64,000 bases of DNA from Deltaproteobacteria bacterium (lineage in GTDB: Bacteria; Myxococcota_A; Polyangia; HGW-17), in assembly GCA_016937155.1 (NCBI GenBank), contig JAFGWM010000038.1:1-64000 (forward strand), given 5' to 3'. The translations under genes and the position numbers were made by a program. A model generated the notes under the pieces. It saw only the letters and a program-made list of their open reading frames with translations, was not told the origin of the DNA and ran no database searches. Shown here piece after piece: positions 25,452 to 34,841 of the stretch (position 1 is its first letter; each line of letters begins with the position of its first letter).

Positions 25452-28004
25452 ATGAAGACTATTTATAAATTTGCTGTTGTTCCATCCCTTCCTGAACCGT
25501 TGAAGCGTCTTAATGATCTCGCAAACAACATGTGGTGGGCATGGAACTTTGATGCCATTGAGCTGTTCATCAGACTGGACAGAAATCTATGGGAAGAAGT
25601 TGGTCACAATCCTGTTGCCCTTTTGGGAAGGGTCAGTCAGGAACGTCTTGAATTTCTGGCCAGTGACAATGCCTATCTTCATAGCCTCCAAACCGTACTT
25701 GCAAGATTTGATAATGCCATGACAAACGGTCGTGTTTTCAAACACCCCGATGGTGATAATACCTCATTCTTAGTGGCTTATTTTTCACTGGAGTTTGGCC
25801 TCCATGAATCTTTGCCAGTGTACAGTGGTGGTCTTGGGGTTCTGGCAGGAGACCATTTAAAAAGCACCAGTGATATTGGACTGCCTCTTGTGGCTGTCGG
25901 GCTGCTTTACAGAGAAGGATATTTTCGTCAGTATCTTAATCCTGATGGTTGGCAGCAGGAAACATATCCTGATAATGATTTTTACAACATGCCAATTATT
26001 CCGGTTCTTGATCAAGATGGAAATGCTGCAAAAGTTTACGTATCATTACCTGACAGAACTGTAACAATAAGAATCTGGAAAGTTCAGGTTGGTCGTACCC
26101 CTCTCATTCTACTGGATACAAATCTGGAAGAAAATTCTCTGGACGATAGAGAAATTACCGCCCAGCTTTATGGCGGAGATCTTGAAATGAGACTTAAACA
26201 GGAATTCGTTCTCGGTCTCGGAGGAATTGAAGCACTGAAAAAGCTTGACTATTCCCCCAGTGTTTTTCACATGAACGAAGGTCACAGTGCATTTTTAGGA
26301 TTAAAAAGAATTCAGGATCTGATGAAATCAAGAGGACTTTCATTCTGGGAAGCAATGGAAGCCTGTTCAAGTGGTTCCCTGTTTACAACTCATACTCCTG
26401 TTCCTGCAGGCATTGATAAATTTCCTCCGGCTCTCATGGATAAGTATTTCTGGAAATACAGAGATGAAACAGGAATAAGCCGGGATGAATTTCTGGGTCT
26501 GGGACGCGAAGATCCTGCAAATCACGATGAACCATTCTCCCTTGCTGTTCTCGCTTTAAGATTATCTGACCAGTACAATGGTGTTAGTAAGCTGCACGGT
26601 GAAGTTTCCAGAAAAATGTGGAAAAAAGTATGGCCTGAAATACCGGTTGAGGAAATTCCTATTGGACACGTCACCAATGGAATTCACAATCGCACCTGGG
26701 TTTCACATGAACTTGGAAATCTGTTCGATCGCTATCTAGGACCAAGATGGGGAGAATACAGTGAGGATAAAAACATCTGGGCTGCCGTTGATCAGGTCCC
26801 GGATGCTGAGCTCTGGAAAACCCACGAAAGACGGAGAGAACGCCTTGTGGGTTTTGTCAGAAAACGCATGAGGCAGCAGTTTGAAAAAAGAGGCGGTTCA
26901 AAATCTGAACTGAATCTTGCAGAGGAAGTCCTGAATCCGGATATACTGACCATTGGTTTTGCAAGACGTTTTGCAACTTATAAAAGAGCAACCCTTATTT
27001 TCGAGGATCTTGAAAGACTGTCACGAATACTTACCGATGCAGAAAAACCTATACAGTTTATTTTTGCTGGCAAGGCACATCCCAAGGATAATGAAGGCAA
27101 GGAATTTATCCGCAAGATAATTCATACAATCCGTCAGGAACCATTCAGACACAGTGTGGTCTTTCTGGAGGATTATGACATGAATGTTGCCAGATATATG
27201 CTTCAGGGCGTAGATGTATGGCTGAATAATCCAAGAAGACCTCTGGAAGCAAGTGGTACCAGTGGAATGAAAGCCAGTGCCAATGGTGCCTTAAACCTCA
27301 GTGTTCTTGATGGCTGGTGGTGTGAAGGCTATTCCCCTGAAGCCGGATACAGCATCGGACATGGTGAGGAATACGTTGATCTGGATTATCAGGATGATGT
27401 GGAATCACGGGCACTTTATGATCTCATTGAAAAAGAGATTATTCCAGACTTCTATACCAGAGGAAGAGATGGTATTCCCAGACACTGGGTTGCCAAGATG
27501 AAAGAAACCTTTAAAAGCATAGTTCCTTTTTTCAATACCAACAGAATGGTAAGTGAGTATGCTGAAAAGTTCTATATTCCAGCTGACCGAAGGTGGAATC
27601 AGATGAAAAAATCCGACTTCTCAGGTGCACGAAATCTTACAGCATGGAAAGGCAAGGTAAAGGCCAACTGGCATGAAGTAAGTATTCTGAATGTCAAAAC
27701 CAAATCAAACGAAGGAATTCGTGTTGGTGAAACAGTTACTATCGAAGTGGAACTAAACCTTGGACATCTTAGCCCTGAAGATGTCAATGTTCAGGTCTTA
27801 TACGGTGGTCTTAACCCTGATGGTGATTTGATCAATCCATGCGTCCAGAATCTTTCACTTACCTCAAGTGATGGTTCAGTTTCTGTCTATGGCGGAACTG
27901 TAAGCTATCTTAACAGTGGAATGCAGGGACTCGCCGTAAGATGTATTCCTTCCCATGTGGGTATGAGTTATCTTCACGAAACAGGGCTGATCCGCTGGGC
28001 TTAA
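25452..28004 (+). CDS. glgP: Alpha-glucan (glycogen) phosphorylase, short DUF3417-containing type
   Basis: Releases glucose-1-phosphate from glycogen or maltodextrin. The N-terminus (LPEPLKRLNDLANNMWWAWN) is the extra domain of the Thermotoga/actinobacterial-type GlgP rather than the E. coli type. The catalytic core shows VAYFSLEFGLHESLPVYSGG, HMNEGHSAFLGLKR, TTHTPVPAG, a long QFIFAGKAHPKDNEGKE segment, and the pyridoxal-phosphate lysine K607 in EASGTSGMKASANGALN. 850 residues fits this subfamily. It starts 66 bases after punA with a ggag site, so the three phosphorylase genes may form one operon delivering sugar-1-phosphates. Confidence 0.96.
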   Translation: MKTIYKFAVVPSLPEPLKRLNDLANNMWWAWNFDAIELFIRLDRNLWEEVGHNPVALLGRVSQERLEFLASDNAYLHSLQTVLARFDNAMTNGRVFKHPDGDNTSFLVAYFSLEFGLHESLPVYSGGLGVLAGDHLKSTSDIGLPLVAVGLLYREGYFRQYLNPDGWQQETYPDNDFYNMPIIPVLDQDGNAAKVYVSLPDRTVTIRIWKVQVGRTPLILLDTNLEENSLDDREITAQLYGGDLEMRLKQEFVLGLGGIEALKKLDYSPSVFHMNEGHSAFLGLKRIQDLMKSRGLSFWEAMEACSSGSLFTTHTPVPAGIDKFPPALMDKYFWKYRDETGISRDEFLGLGREDPANHDEPFSLAVLALRLSDQYNGVSKLHGEVSRKMWKKVWPEIPVEEIPIGHVTNGIHNRTWVSHELGNLFDRYLGPRWGEYSEDKNIWAAVDQVPDAELWKTHERRRERLVGFVRKRMRQQFEKRGGSKSELNLAEEVLNPDILTIGFARRFATYKRATLIFEDLERLSRILTDAEKPIQFIFAGKAHPKDNEGKEFIRKIIHTIRQEPFRHSVVFLEDYDMNVARYMLQGVDVWLNNPRRPLEASGTSGMKASANGALNLSVLDGWWCEGYSPEAGYSIGHGEEYVDLDYQDDVESRALYDLIEKEIIPDFYTRGRDGIPRHWVAKMKETFKSIVPFFNTNRMVSEYAEKFYIPADRRWNQMKKSDFSGARNLTAWKGKVKANWHEVSILNVKTKSNEGIRVGETVTIEVELNLGHLSPEDVNVQVLYGGLNPDGDLINPCVQNLSLTSSDGSVSVYGGTVSYLNSGMQGLAVRCIPSHVGMSYLHETGLIRWA

Positions 28005-28042
28005 ATCCGTCCCTCTATTAATTTTCAATTTATCAGAACCAG

Positions 28043-30325
28043 CTAATTACATATTTCATTTAGATGATTGGCTAATTCAGGTTCAGTGTAAACCTGGACA
28101 TATGTGGGGAAAAATCCGGTTGCATTGAATATAAGAGGAACATCCTCCATGGTACAACTTCCATTGTTACATGAACTTACATTCATAACTCCACTGGCTG
28201 AAATTCCCATTTTCACAGTGCCTGCAAGGGATCCTGAAAAATTAGACATCGTATCAGTAAGTTCACATGTATCAAAACTGAAGGATCCTGAAATACTATA
28301 TCCGCTTATTATATCCTCTCCGTTTTGAGTTTTAAATACAACAGTACATCCGGGGGTTGAAGAGGATGTATCCCTCAGGGGAAGATTTTCAAGTGGAGCT
28401 TTAATTTCGCTGCAGTTTATCTCAAGAAGTGTATTCTCGTCAATATGACCTGTGTACTGAAATCCTACAGGATTTTCAGGAATCTCAATATCTATGGGCA
28501 AGTCTCCGGGAATCCAGTTGTTTCCCAGAATTCCGACCTCATCAGTTGAATCAAAAATAAGGTCGCCAATCTGCTCCACTTCAAAACGCATTGAAGTCTC
28601 CTCGCATGTTCTGGCAATTATAAAACCTGATTCAATAGGTCCAAGCCTGGTATCCCCATCTGCAACAGAAAGATACTTGCATTTATCCAGAGTAGGATCA
28701 GCACTGCAATTCATATCCCACAGAAGATACAAAAGAGGATACGAAAATGACAGCATGGGAAATGTGTATGTATTGTTTATTGTCACAGAACGTGGATAAT
28801 CTTTCAGATATCTTTTTACCGATTCACTTGAAATATTTTTGTTTATGCTGAACAATAGCGCTGCTGCTGCTGTCACATAGGGAGCTGAAAATGAAGTTCC
28901 CACAAAGTATGTTCCCTGAGTGCCGATGATCGGAAAATCGATTTGATAGGCCGGAGCATAAATGTCAATACCGGCTTTAAGTGTGTTTATATTACCAGTC
29001 CATACAGATAAATCACATTGATTATTACTGGTAATACTCTTTGCACCTCCCACAGTGATTATCCTGCTTTTATCAATTCCGGTAATTATTGAATCGGGTC
29101 TGAGAAAGGGAAAAAACTCCAGAGAACTTATATCAATTTCCTCTGGAATACCTTTATTATGAGGTGCCGCCACAACCAGAAGCAGATTATTTTTTTTCAA
29201 TAGTGTAGTAAGTCTATTGTAAATTGCAGTAAAAGCTGTTTTTTCACCGGTTATCAGATTTGATTTTTTAAAGGCAAAGAAAATTGAGGCATTTACCGGA
29301 GCATTTTTAATTTTTTTCAGAAGGGAACCCATTGATGCGAGTTTTGAACTGAGAGTGTTGAGAGTCAGAATTCCCGATACATCACTCTGAGTTGGAGCGT
29401 AATAGATATTAAAATTATCCTTTAAATAAGCACGCAAAAGTCCATTTGGAAAAGTACCATTCATATCAGCTGCAAGAATTTCCATAATTACACTACCATG
29501 TGTATACTTCAGATATTCATCATACTTTTCGTCACCGCTAACAGGTATTTCTGTGGCATCCATCGTTTTTAGTATTTCACTGGTATTCCAAGTATTTGTT
29601 ATAACCTTATCCATAAAATTTCTGTCGGAAATTACAAACTCCACTTTTTCCTTTGAAACACTTTTATTAAAAAACTTCAGGTTCTTCATTTCCTCTTCAA
29701 TTTTGTAGAATGTACCATCAGCAACACCTACATTAACTGTTGATAAAGAAAAATTCAGACGACTCTCAAGCAATTTCAACAGTGCAGTGGTCTGATAGTA
29801 TTCTGTGTCCATGTAATTGCAGAAAGAACTAAGAGACTCAAAAAATTTCTTATCAATATCAGTTGCCGGGGAACACGGAAATTTTGCCACTGTAGATTTA
29901 TAATTTTTTGTCTCTGAGTCATCTGTATAATCATATCCCTCGGAAACATAATCCGGAATTACACTGTCAACACTGCCCAGAGAAGATATTTCGTCAATTT
30001 TTTCAAAAAGTTCATTCTCATTTGATGTATCAACTCTGAATTCATAAACGCCAAATACCGGAATTTTTCCTATCAGCGTTGCATCTACCGCTTCAACATC
30101 GGTAATCATTCCATTAATATCGTCGTCAGCGTTCATAACAACAAGGACATGATTTTTCACAACCAGAAATCCTTCTGAAGTACGAATAATATCATCCTCA
30201 TTTTCAATTCCGGTGGAATAGATATCAGTGTCATATTCAATCCCCGGAATTTTTGAATCCGAAGCATCATCACATCCGACAGATAGAAAAAATACCAATA
30301 AAAAAAGTATGTAACTGTTTTTCAC
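28043..30325 (-). CDS. Subtilisin-like (S8) serine protease lipoprotein
   Basis: A 760-residue lipoprotein: GTG start with an aaggag site, signal peptide ending LSVGC (Cys 18) followed by Asp-Asp. Residues about 52-128 look like an I9-type propeptide (LVVMNADDDINGMITDVEAV...SVDSVIPDYVSE). The catalytic triad of the S8 family can be placed at D203 (VGVADGTF), H276 (THGSVIMEIL) and S478 (VGTSFSAPYVTAAAAL), with a plausible oxyanion Asn at 389 (VVAAPHN). The motifs are degenerate compared with true subtilisins. The C-terminal 230 residues, with paired cysteines (CSADPTLDKC, CNNGSC), look like beta-rich appendages. Probably a surface or periplasmic protease; the convergent neighbour is glgP. Confidence 0.8.
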   Translation of the reverse strand: MKNSYILFLLVFFLSVGCDDASDSKIPGIEYDTDIYSTGIENEDDIIRTSEGFLVVKNHVLVVMNADDDINGMITDVEAVDATLIGKIPVFGVYEFRVDTSNENELFEKIDEISSLGSVDSVIPDYVSEGYDYTDDSETKNYKSTVAKFPCSPATDIDKKFFESLSSFCNYMDTEYYQTTALLKLLESRLNFSLSTVNVGVADGTFYKIEEEMKNLKFFNKSVSKEKVEFVISDRNFMDKVITNTWNTSEILKTMDATEIPVSGDEKYDEYLKYTHGSVIMEILAADMNGTFPNGLLRAYLKDNFNIYYAPTQSDVSGILTLNTLSSKLASMGSLLKKIKNAPVNASIFFAFKKSNLITGEKTAFTAIYNRLTTLLKKNNLLLVVAAPHNKGIPEEIDISSLEFFPFLRPDSIITGIDKSRIITVGGAKSITSNNQCDLSVWTGNINTLKAGIDIYAPAYQIDFPIIGTQGTYFVGTSFSAPYVTAAAALLFSINKNISSESVKRYLKDYPRSVTINNTYTFPMLSFSYPLLYLLWDMNCSADPTLDKCKYLSVADGDTRLGPIESGFIIARTCEETSMRFEVEQIGDLIFDSTDEVGILGNNWIPGDLPIDIEIPENPVGFQYTGHIDENTLLEINCSEIKAPLENLPLRDTSSSTPGCTVVFKTQNGEDIISGYSISGSFSFDTCELTDTMSNFSGSLAGTVKMGISASGVMNVSSCNNGSCTMEDVPLIFNATGFFPTYVQVYTEPELANHLNEICN

Positions 30326-30486
30326 TTATGATTCTCCTTATAAATTTTCAGGGGACGGACACTTTGTATGACAAAAAATTTCAATATATCAACCCCGATA
30401 ATTTTTCAATGAAATTATATGAAATTTGTTCTGAAGATATCTTACAAAATAACCCTGAAAATTCAACAATGGTGAAAAATTTTATG

Positions 30487-32295
30487 CTAAGGAATATACT
30501 CAAAAGCTCCAGCTGAAGGAGGATTTTCATACATATTTCCGGCATAATCAGTTGCCAAACCGGAAATTTCTTCACCAAGTCCAATACAGATGGATTCTGA
30601 CATAAGATTAAAATCTCCCTCAATCGCATCCACCAGATTAAGATTCTCGTTTTCAGTTCCATATGATTCAAAACCGGTGGCATCCCTGAAAGCCTCAAGA
30701 GACGGGAAGCTATCACCTGAATAACCAATCATATTTATACAACCGGAATAACAGTTATTATCCATGTTGATCTGACTCAATTCAGTACCGGCATAAAAAT
30801 GAGTCATCGCTGTGGTTGTAGAAAAAATATTGTTCTGAATATGGGTATATAGCGAATTACTGAAAAAAGCCGCATTTATGGAATTATTATCTGAAAAGGT
30901 GTTATGCAGCATTGTTAATCCATAACAATCCGGGCAGTTATAAATCAATCCTGTACCACCGTTATTATAAACAAGAGATCTTGTCAAAGTAAGATAGGGA
31001 GAAACAGTTCCAGTGGAGCCGGCAAAACTGATTCCTCCCTCATTACACTCTGATACTGATGATTTCTCAATTATTGTGCTTCCTGTTTCCCCTAAAATAA
31101 AAACACCGTTTCCTATGGAATTTTCCACAATGACATTACTTATATGAGTATCAGAAATTATTCCAGCCCCGCCATCTGCCATGATTCTTACACCATGACC
31201 TTCTGTCCCGTATCTTCTTCCACTCCAGCCTTTTCCGGTATTCCTTATAACCAGATTTGTAAGAGTCACATTTGAGATAGCACTTCCAGAATTTCCTCCA
31301 TTACTCAGAACAGAAATTTCCACACCGGAAAATCCACATTCTGAAACAGTTGTGTCTTCAAATGATATTTCGCTGATTAATGTATCACTGTCATAAGTCT
31401 GAGGAGAAAGACATGAGTCAAAAATATTTTCTATAACAGAATGTGACACTTTTCCCCCAATGGAATTTCCTCCATACTCAATTCCGTTTCCTGCCTGTAC
31501 TTCACCAAGGCTTGCTCCTCCAATATTAGAAATGTGAACTGAGTCAGCATTGCATCCAGTACAGTTTCTGAATTCTATCCCATGAAGAGAGAACCCTTCT
31601 ATATCAATATTGTTTATATTTACATCGGAACATCCATCCACAGTTATTCCTCGATACAATGCACTGTAGGTGATATCTGCCGAAGAAATATCATTTTCGT
31701 ACTTGAAATACAGTGTCTCGGAATAGATATCGTAAGTAAAACTCCGGTCATCTGCTGCACCGAGTGTAGTTTCAACATCAACCTCAAAGGGAATAAATTT
31801 CATGACCACACCATCAGATGCAATATGCCCTGGACCTTCTCCTATTTCAAAACTGGGATGGGCTACATAAATATTTTCGGATACAACCGAAAAATTTTCG
31901 ATCTGTCGGGCTCCATAAAGAATCGGTTTATCCCCTGTTCCGTATGCATCAACTGTCACGAAAGAAGTACTAACCTCCAATGATTCATTCCAGACTTCAC
32001 CCCTTTTAAAGAGTATCCTCGAATTCTCTGGAATATTTTCTTCAGACAATCTCTGAATTGTTCTGAATGGAGTATCTTCAGTTATGCCATTATTTGTATC
32101 CAGTCCTGATGATGAATCCAGATAATAAACGCTACCCACAGCATTGTTTGTGGTGTTGTTTGTACTGGTATTATTATTATTCGTAGTGTTGTTGGTTAGA
32201 TTATTCGTAGAGCTGTTATTGTTATCACCATCATCAGAATCACAACCAAAACTGATCACTGTCAAAAGAATAATTATTATCCGTCTCAAAATCAT
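30487..32295 (-). CDS. Right-handed beta-helix lipoprotein with Asn/Thr linker
   Basis: The track start (32358) is replaced by 32295, where aaagga precedes ATG and MILRRIIIILLTVISFGC forms a lipoprotein signal. A linker of Asn/Thr/Ser repeats (about 25-55) follows, then a pectate-lyase-like fold. It opens with SSGLDTNNGITEDTPFRTIQ and runs as many coils with N-I-x-I/G-N-G-I patterns (SVIENIFDSCLSP, NVIVENSIGNGVFILGE, SLVYNNGGTGLIYNC). Such folds bind or cut polysaccharides or act as surface adhesins; no catalytic residues are evident to me. A 161-base gap separates it from the S8 protease gene in the same orientation. Substrate unknown. Confidence 0.85.
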   Translation of the reverse strand: MILRRIIIILLTVISFGCDSDDGDNNNSSTNNLTNNTTNNNNTSTNNTTNNAVGSVYYLDSSSGLDTNNGITEDTPFRTIQRLSEENIPENSRILFKRGEVWNESLEVSTSFVTVDAYGTGDKPILYGARQIENFSVVSENIYVAHPSFEIGEGPGHIASDGVVMKFIPFEVDVETTLGAADDRSFTYDIYSETLYFKYENDISSADITYSALYRGITVDGCSDVNINNIDIEGFSLHGIEFRNCTGCNADSVHISNIGGASLGEVQAGNGIEYGGNSIGGKVSHSVIENIFDSCLSPQTYDSDTLISEISFEDTTVSECGFSGVEISVLSNGGNSGSAISNVTLTNLVIRNTGKGWSGRRYGTEGHGVRIMADGGAGIISDTHISNVIVENSIGNGVFILGETGSTIIEKSSVSECNEGGISFAGSTGTVSPYLTLTRSLVYNNGGTGLIYNCPDCYGLTMLHNTFSDNNSINAAFFSNSLYTHIQNNIFSTTTAMTHFYAGTELSQINMDNNCYSGCINMIGYSGDSFPSLEAFRDATGFESYGTENENLNLVDAIEGDFNLMSESICIGLGEEISGLATDYAGNMYENPPSAGAFEYIP

Positions 32296-32478
32296 TGTCC
32301 TTTTCCAATTTGCGCCATCTGTCATTAATAAATCCACTAAAACATCAGGTTCTATCATCTAAAATTCCATCAGCAATATTTTTTTTTAACGGCCTAGTTT
32401 TCCAAGGTATAATGTGTTCCATATCAAAATTTAGCATCAATCAAATAACAGCCTGAATTTATTATCTAATAAATAAAG

Positions 32479-32507
32479 TTGACACTCAATTTTCACTATA
32501 TTAAAAA
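32479..32507 (+). promoter_or_regulatory. Possible promoter upstream of the methyltransferase gene
   Basis: A perfect -35 hexamer TTGACA (32479-32484) with a weak -10 (TAAAAA at 17 bases, or TATATT at a short spacing). It lies 36 bases before the start codon. The -10 assignment is uncertain. Confidence 0.3.
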
Positions 32508-32542
32508 GTTCAAATATCAGAAAAAGAGAATTCGAGGAACAA

Positions 32543-33208
32543 ATGATGGATGAAGTAAAATTTAAAAGTACCCTTAACATGTACAACAAAGCTGCATCAA
32601 TTACACAATACTCTGAAACGGCCCGTACAGGATTATCAGAATTTTATATAAACTGGCTGAAAGAAAGAGCACTCAGTGTCAAAAATATTCCGGTAAGGTT
32701 TCTGGATCTGGGCTGTGCGGATGGCTTTGTTGGCAGCATACTAAGGAATTTCAGTGTTGAAGGTGAATTTACAGGGATTGATTTTTCTGAGAATATGCTG
32801 GCTCAGTGCACACAAAACGGATTTTATTATAAACTTTTTCAGCGTGACCTGAATTTCGGTATCAATCTGGAAGAAAACGCAGGATTTGATTACATCTGTG
32901 CCACTGGCTTTATGGAGTACATCGAAAATCCAGTAAAACTGCTTAATGAAATCCATACTTATCTTCTTCCGGGGGGCGAGCTGTGGATCTCCTTTGAGAA
33001 AAAAAATAAAGTCAGCATTGAAAATATTACAAGCAAGTTAACAAACGAAGTTATCCAGAGTTTTCTGTGGACTCATAATGAAGTTGAAAGTTTTATTCAG
33101 GAGTCCGGATTTATTCTCAGGTCCATAGTGGAAAATACTGCGTATACATTAAAATCTGTCAACTATAATGTTCCATTCTTTTTTGTTGTAGCCACAGTGC
33201 CTGAGTAA
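32543..33208 (+). CDS. Class I SAM-dependent methyltransferase
   Basis: A 221-residue Rossmann methyltransferase. Motif I is FLDLGCADGFVGSIL (about 54-68), motif II GIDFSENMLAQC, and post-motif regions are DYICATGFMEYIENPVKLLNEI and LLPGGELWISFEKKNK. The cofactor (S-adenosylmethionine) is clear; the acceptor is not. A gaggaac ribosome site precedes the ATG. It lies 163 bases upstream of the efflux operon in the same direction, separated by an operator-like region, so it is probably a separate unit. Small-molecule methylation is a guess from the domain type. Confidence 0.85.
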   Translation: MMDEVKFKSTLNMYNKAASITQYSETARTGLSEFYINWLKERALSVKNIPVRFLDLGCADGFVGSILRNFSVEGEFTGIDFSENMLAQCTQNGFYYKLFQRDLNFGINLEENAGFDYICATGFMEYIENPVKLLNEIHTYLLPGGELWISFEKKNKVSIENITSKLTNEVIQSFLWTHNEVESFIQESGFILRSIVENTAYTLKSVNYNVPFFFVVATVPE

Positions 33209-33263
33209 ATAATCCATACTGTAAATATCATGACACTATTGGGGAATAATATCACTTCATCCT

Positions 33264-33342
33264 TGTAAACGTTTCACAAATACAAAACTCAAATTCTAAC
33301 GCAAAGTTCTGTATGCATTTCAGACATGTCTTTCGTCTGAAA
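33264..33342 (+). promoter_or_regulatory. Operator-like inverted repeats before the efflux operon
   Basis: TTTCAGAC (33318-33325) and GTCTGAAA (33335-33342) are a perfect 8-bp inverted repeat with a 9-base spacer. AGACATGTCT (33322-33331) nested in it is a perfect 10-bp palindrome, giving three AGAC/GTCT half-sites. A second, looser palindrome TGTAAACGTTTCACA lies at 33264-33278. No T-run follows, so this looks like regulator binding rather than a terminator. Confidence 0.4.
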
Positions 33343-33371
33343 ATACACTGAACATCCGCCCGGAGACTCGC

Positions 33372-34841
33372 ATGCATTTTATTAAAATATTGAAATTTCT
33401 TCTGTATTTTAAAAGAGGATTTCAGATTAAAAATATTAAAAGAACATATGTATATCTTTTCATTGTAACTGCATTTTTTCATACGGCATGCACAGTAGGC
33501 CCGCATTATAAAAAACCGACAATAAAAATTCCTTCCAGATGGTCGAATGAAACACCCTTCACCGGAAAAGATGCAAAAAAACTTTCAAAATGGTGGACAC
33601 TTTTCGAAGATGAAACACTGAGTTATCTGATAAATCTGGCAGTATCCTCCAATGCTGATATTAAAAAAACAATACTGAACCTTAAAAAAGCCCGTCTACG
33701 TCACCAGATAAGCGTATCTGCCAAACTTCCAAGTGTCAGTTCAGGGGCAGCAGCAGCAGCAACAACTACTAACTTAAAAAACTATTCTCAAAAAACTGAA
33801 TTATCGATTGATGCAAGTTGGGAAATTGATTTATTTGGAGGTCTTAAACATCAATCTCAGGCTACTGCCGCGGATTACATGACAAATTTCTATAATTTGT
33901 TTTCAGCAAAAGTAAGTCTCTCCAGCGAAATAGCTTTGCTATACATCGAAATAAGAACCCTTCAGAACAGAATTATTTCAATGAATAAAAACATTAACCT
34001 TCTTTCTGAAACAATTAAACTGGCCAAAATGAGAGAAAAAGCCGGTGTATCATCATCAGGTGATGTTGAAGTTGCAATTGCCAATAGAGAAAACTCTTTA
34101 GCACAACTACCTCAACTACGCGAAACTCTGAACAATACTATTCTATCTTTAGAATTACTTCTGGAAAAACAACCCGGTGCTCTAAAAAGACTTTTAACAG
34201 AAAATGCACAATTACCATCCGTTCCAAAAAAAATTTCTATGGGAATCCCTGCGGATATTATCAGACAAAGACCGGACATAATAGCTGCTGAAAGTAAACT
34301 TATAGCTGAAAATGCACGAATTGGAGTATCAAAAGCGGCTTTGTATCCTGCACTTGCTCTTTCCGGGGGTGCAACAATGGATATGCTCGCCTCCGGCACT
34401 GGTTTTTCAGGTAATATCCTGGCTTCCCTTGCGGCATCCATAACAGCACCCCTCCTGAACAGAACCAGGTTAAAAAACCAGGTTAAAATACAGATACATG
34501 AATATGAAGAAGCAAGAATTTCATATAAACACACAGTGTTAACAGCTCTTTCAGAGGTGGAAACTGCACTTGTTTCCCTAAAATTTATAAGACACCGAAT
34601 ATTATCTCTGAAAAATTCCATGAAAGCATTTGAAAAGGCACTTTCACTTGTCAGACAAAGCTATACAGCTGGACTTACTGATATTGTAAGTATTGTTGAT
34701 ATTGAAAGAACAATAATCACTGCTCAGGATACTCTTTTATCTTCAAGGGGAGATGAATTAAAAGCCATCATCCGACTTTTTAAAGCCCTTGGAGGTGGAT
34801 GGGATGTGGAAAAATACGGAACGGGAAAGAGAAAGAAATGA
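33372..34841 (+). CDS. Outer-membrane efflux lipoprotein, NodT/OprM type
   Basis: The TolC-like channel of a tripartite efflux pump. The N-terminus carries an unusually long pre-signal region, then YVYLFIVTAFFHTAC as lipoprotein signal (Cys about 41). After it comes the family start VGPHYKKPTIKIPSRW, as in OprM/NodT. The two OEP repeats are visible: a first half ending DLFGGLKHQSQATAADY, and IPADIIRQRPDIIAAESKLIAENARIGVSKAALYPAL, the classic family signature. The C-terminal half ends with a YTAGLTDIVSIVDIE segment. Its TGA overlaps the ATG of the adaptor gene. Together with the next three genes it makes a complete MacAB-TolC-like set. Confidence 0.93.
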   Translation: MHFIKILKFLLYFKRGFQIKNIKRTYVYLFIVTAFFHTACTVGPHYKKPTIKIPSRWSNETPFTGKDAKKLSKWWTLFEDETLSYLINLAVSSNADIKKTILNLKKARLRHQISVSAKLPSVSSGAAAAATTTNLKNYSQKTELSIDASWEIDLFGGLKHQSQATAADYMTNFYNLFSAKVSLSSEIALLYIEIRTLQNRIISMNKNINLLSETIKLAKMREKAGVSSSGDVEVAIANRENSLAQLPQLRETLNNTILSLELLLEKQPGALKRLLTENAQLPSVPKKISMGIPADIIRQRPDIIAAESKLIAENARIGVSKAALYPALALSGGATMDMLASGTGFSGNILASLAASITAPLLNRTRLKNQVKIQIHEYEEARISYKHTVLTALSEVETALVSLKFIRHRILSLKNSMKAFEKALSLVRQSYTAGLTDIVSIVDIERTIITAQDTLLSSRGDELKAIIRLFKALGGGWDVEKYGTGKRKK

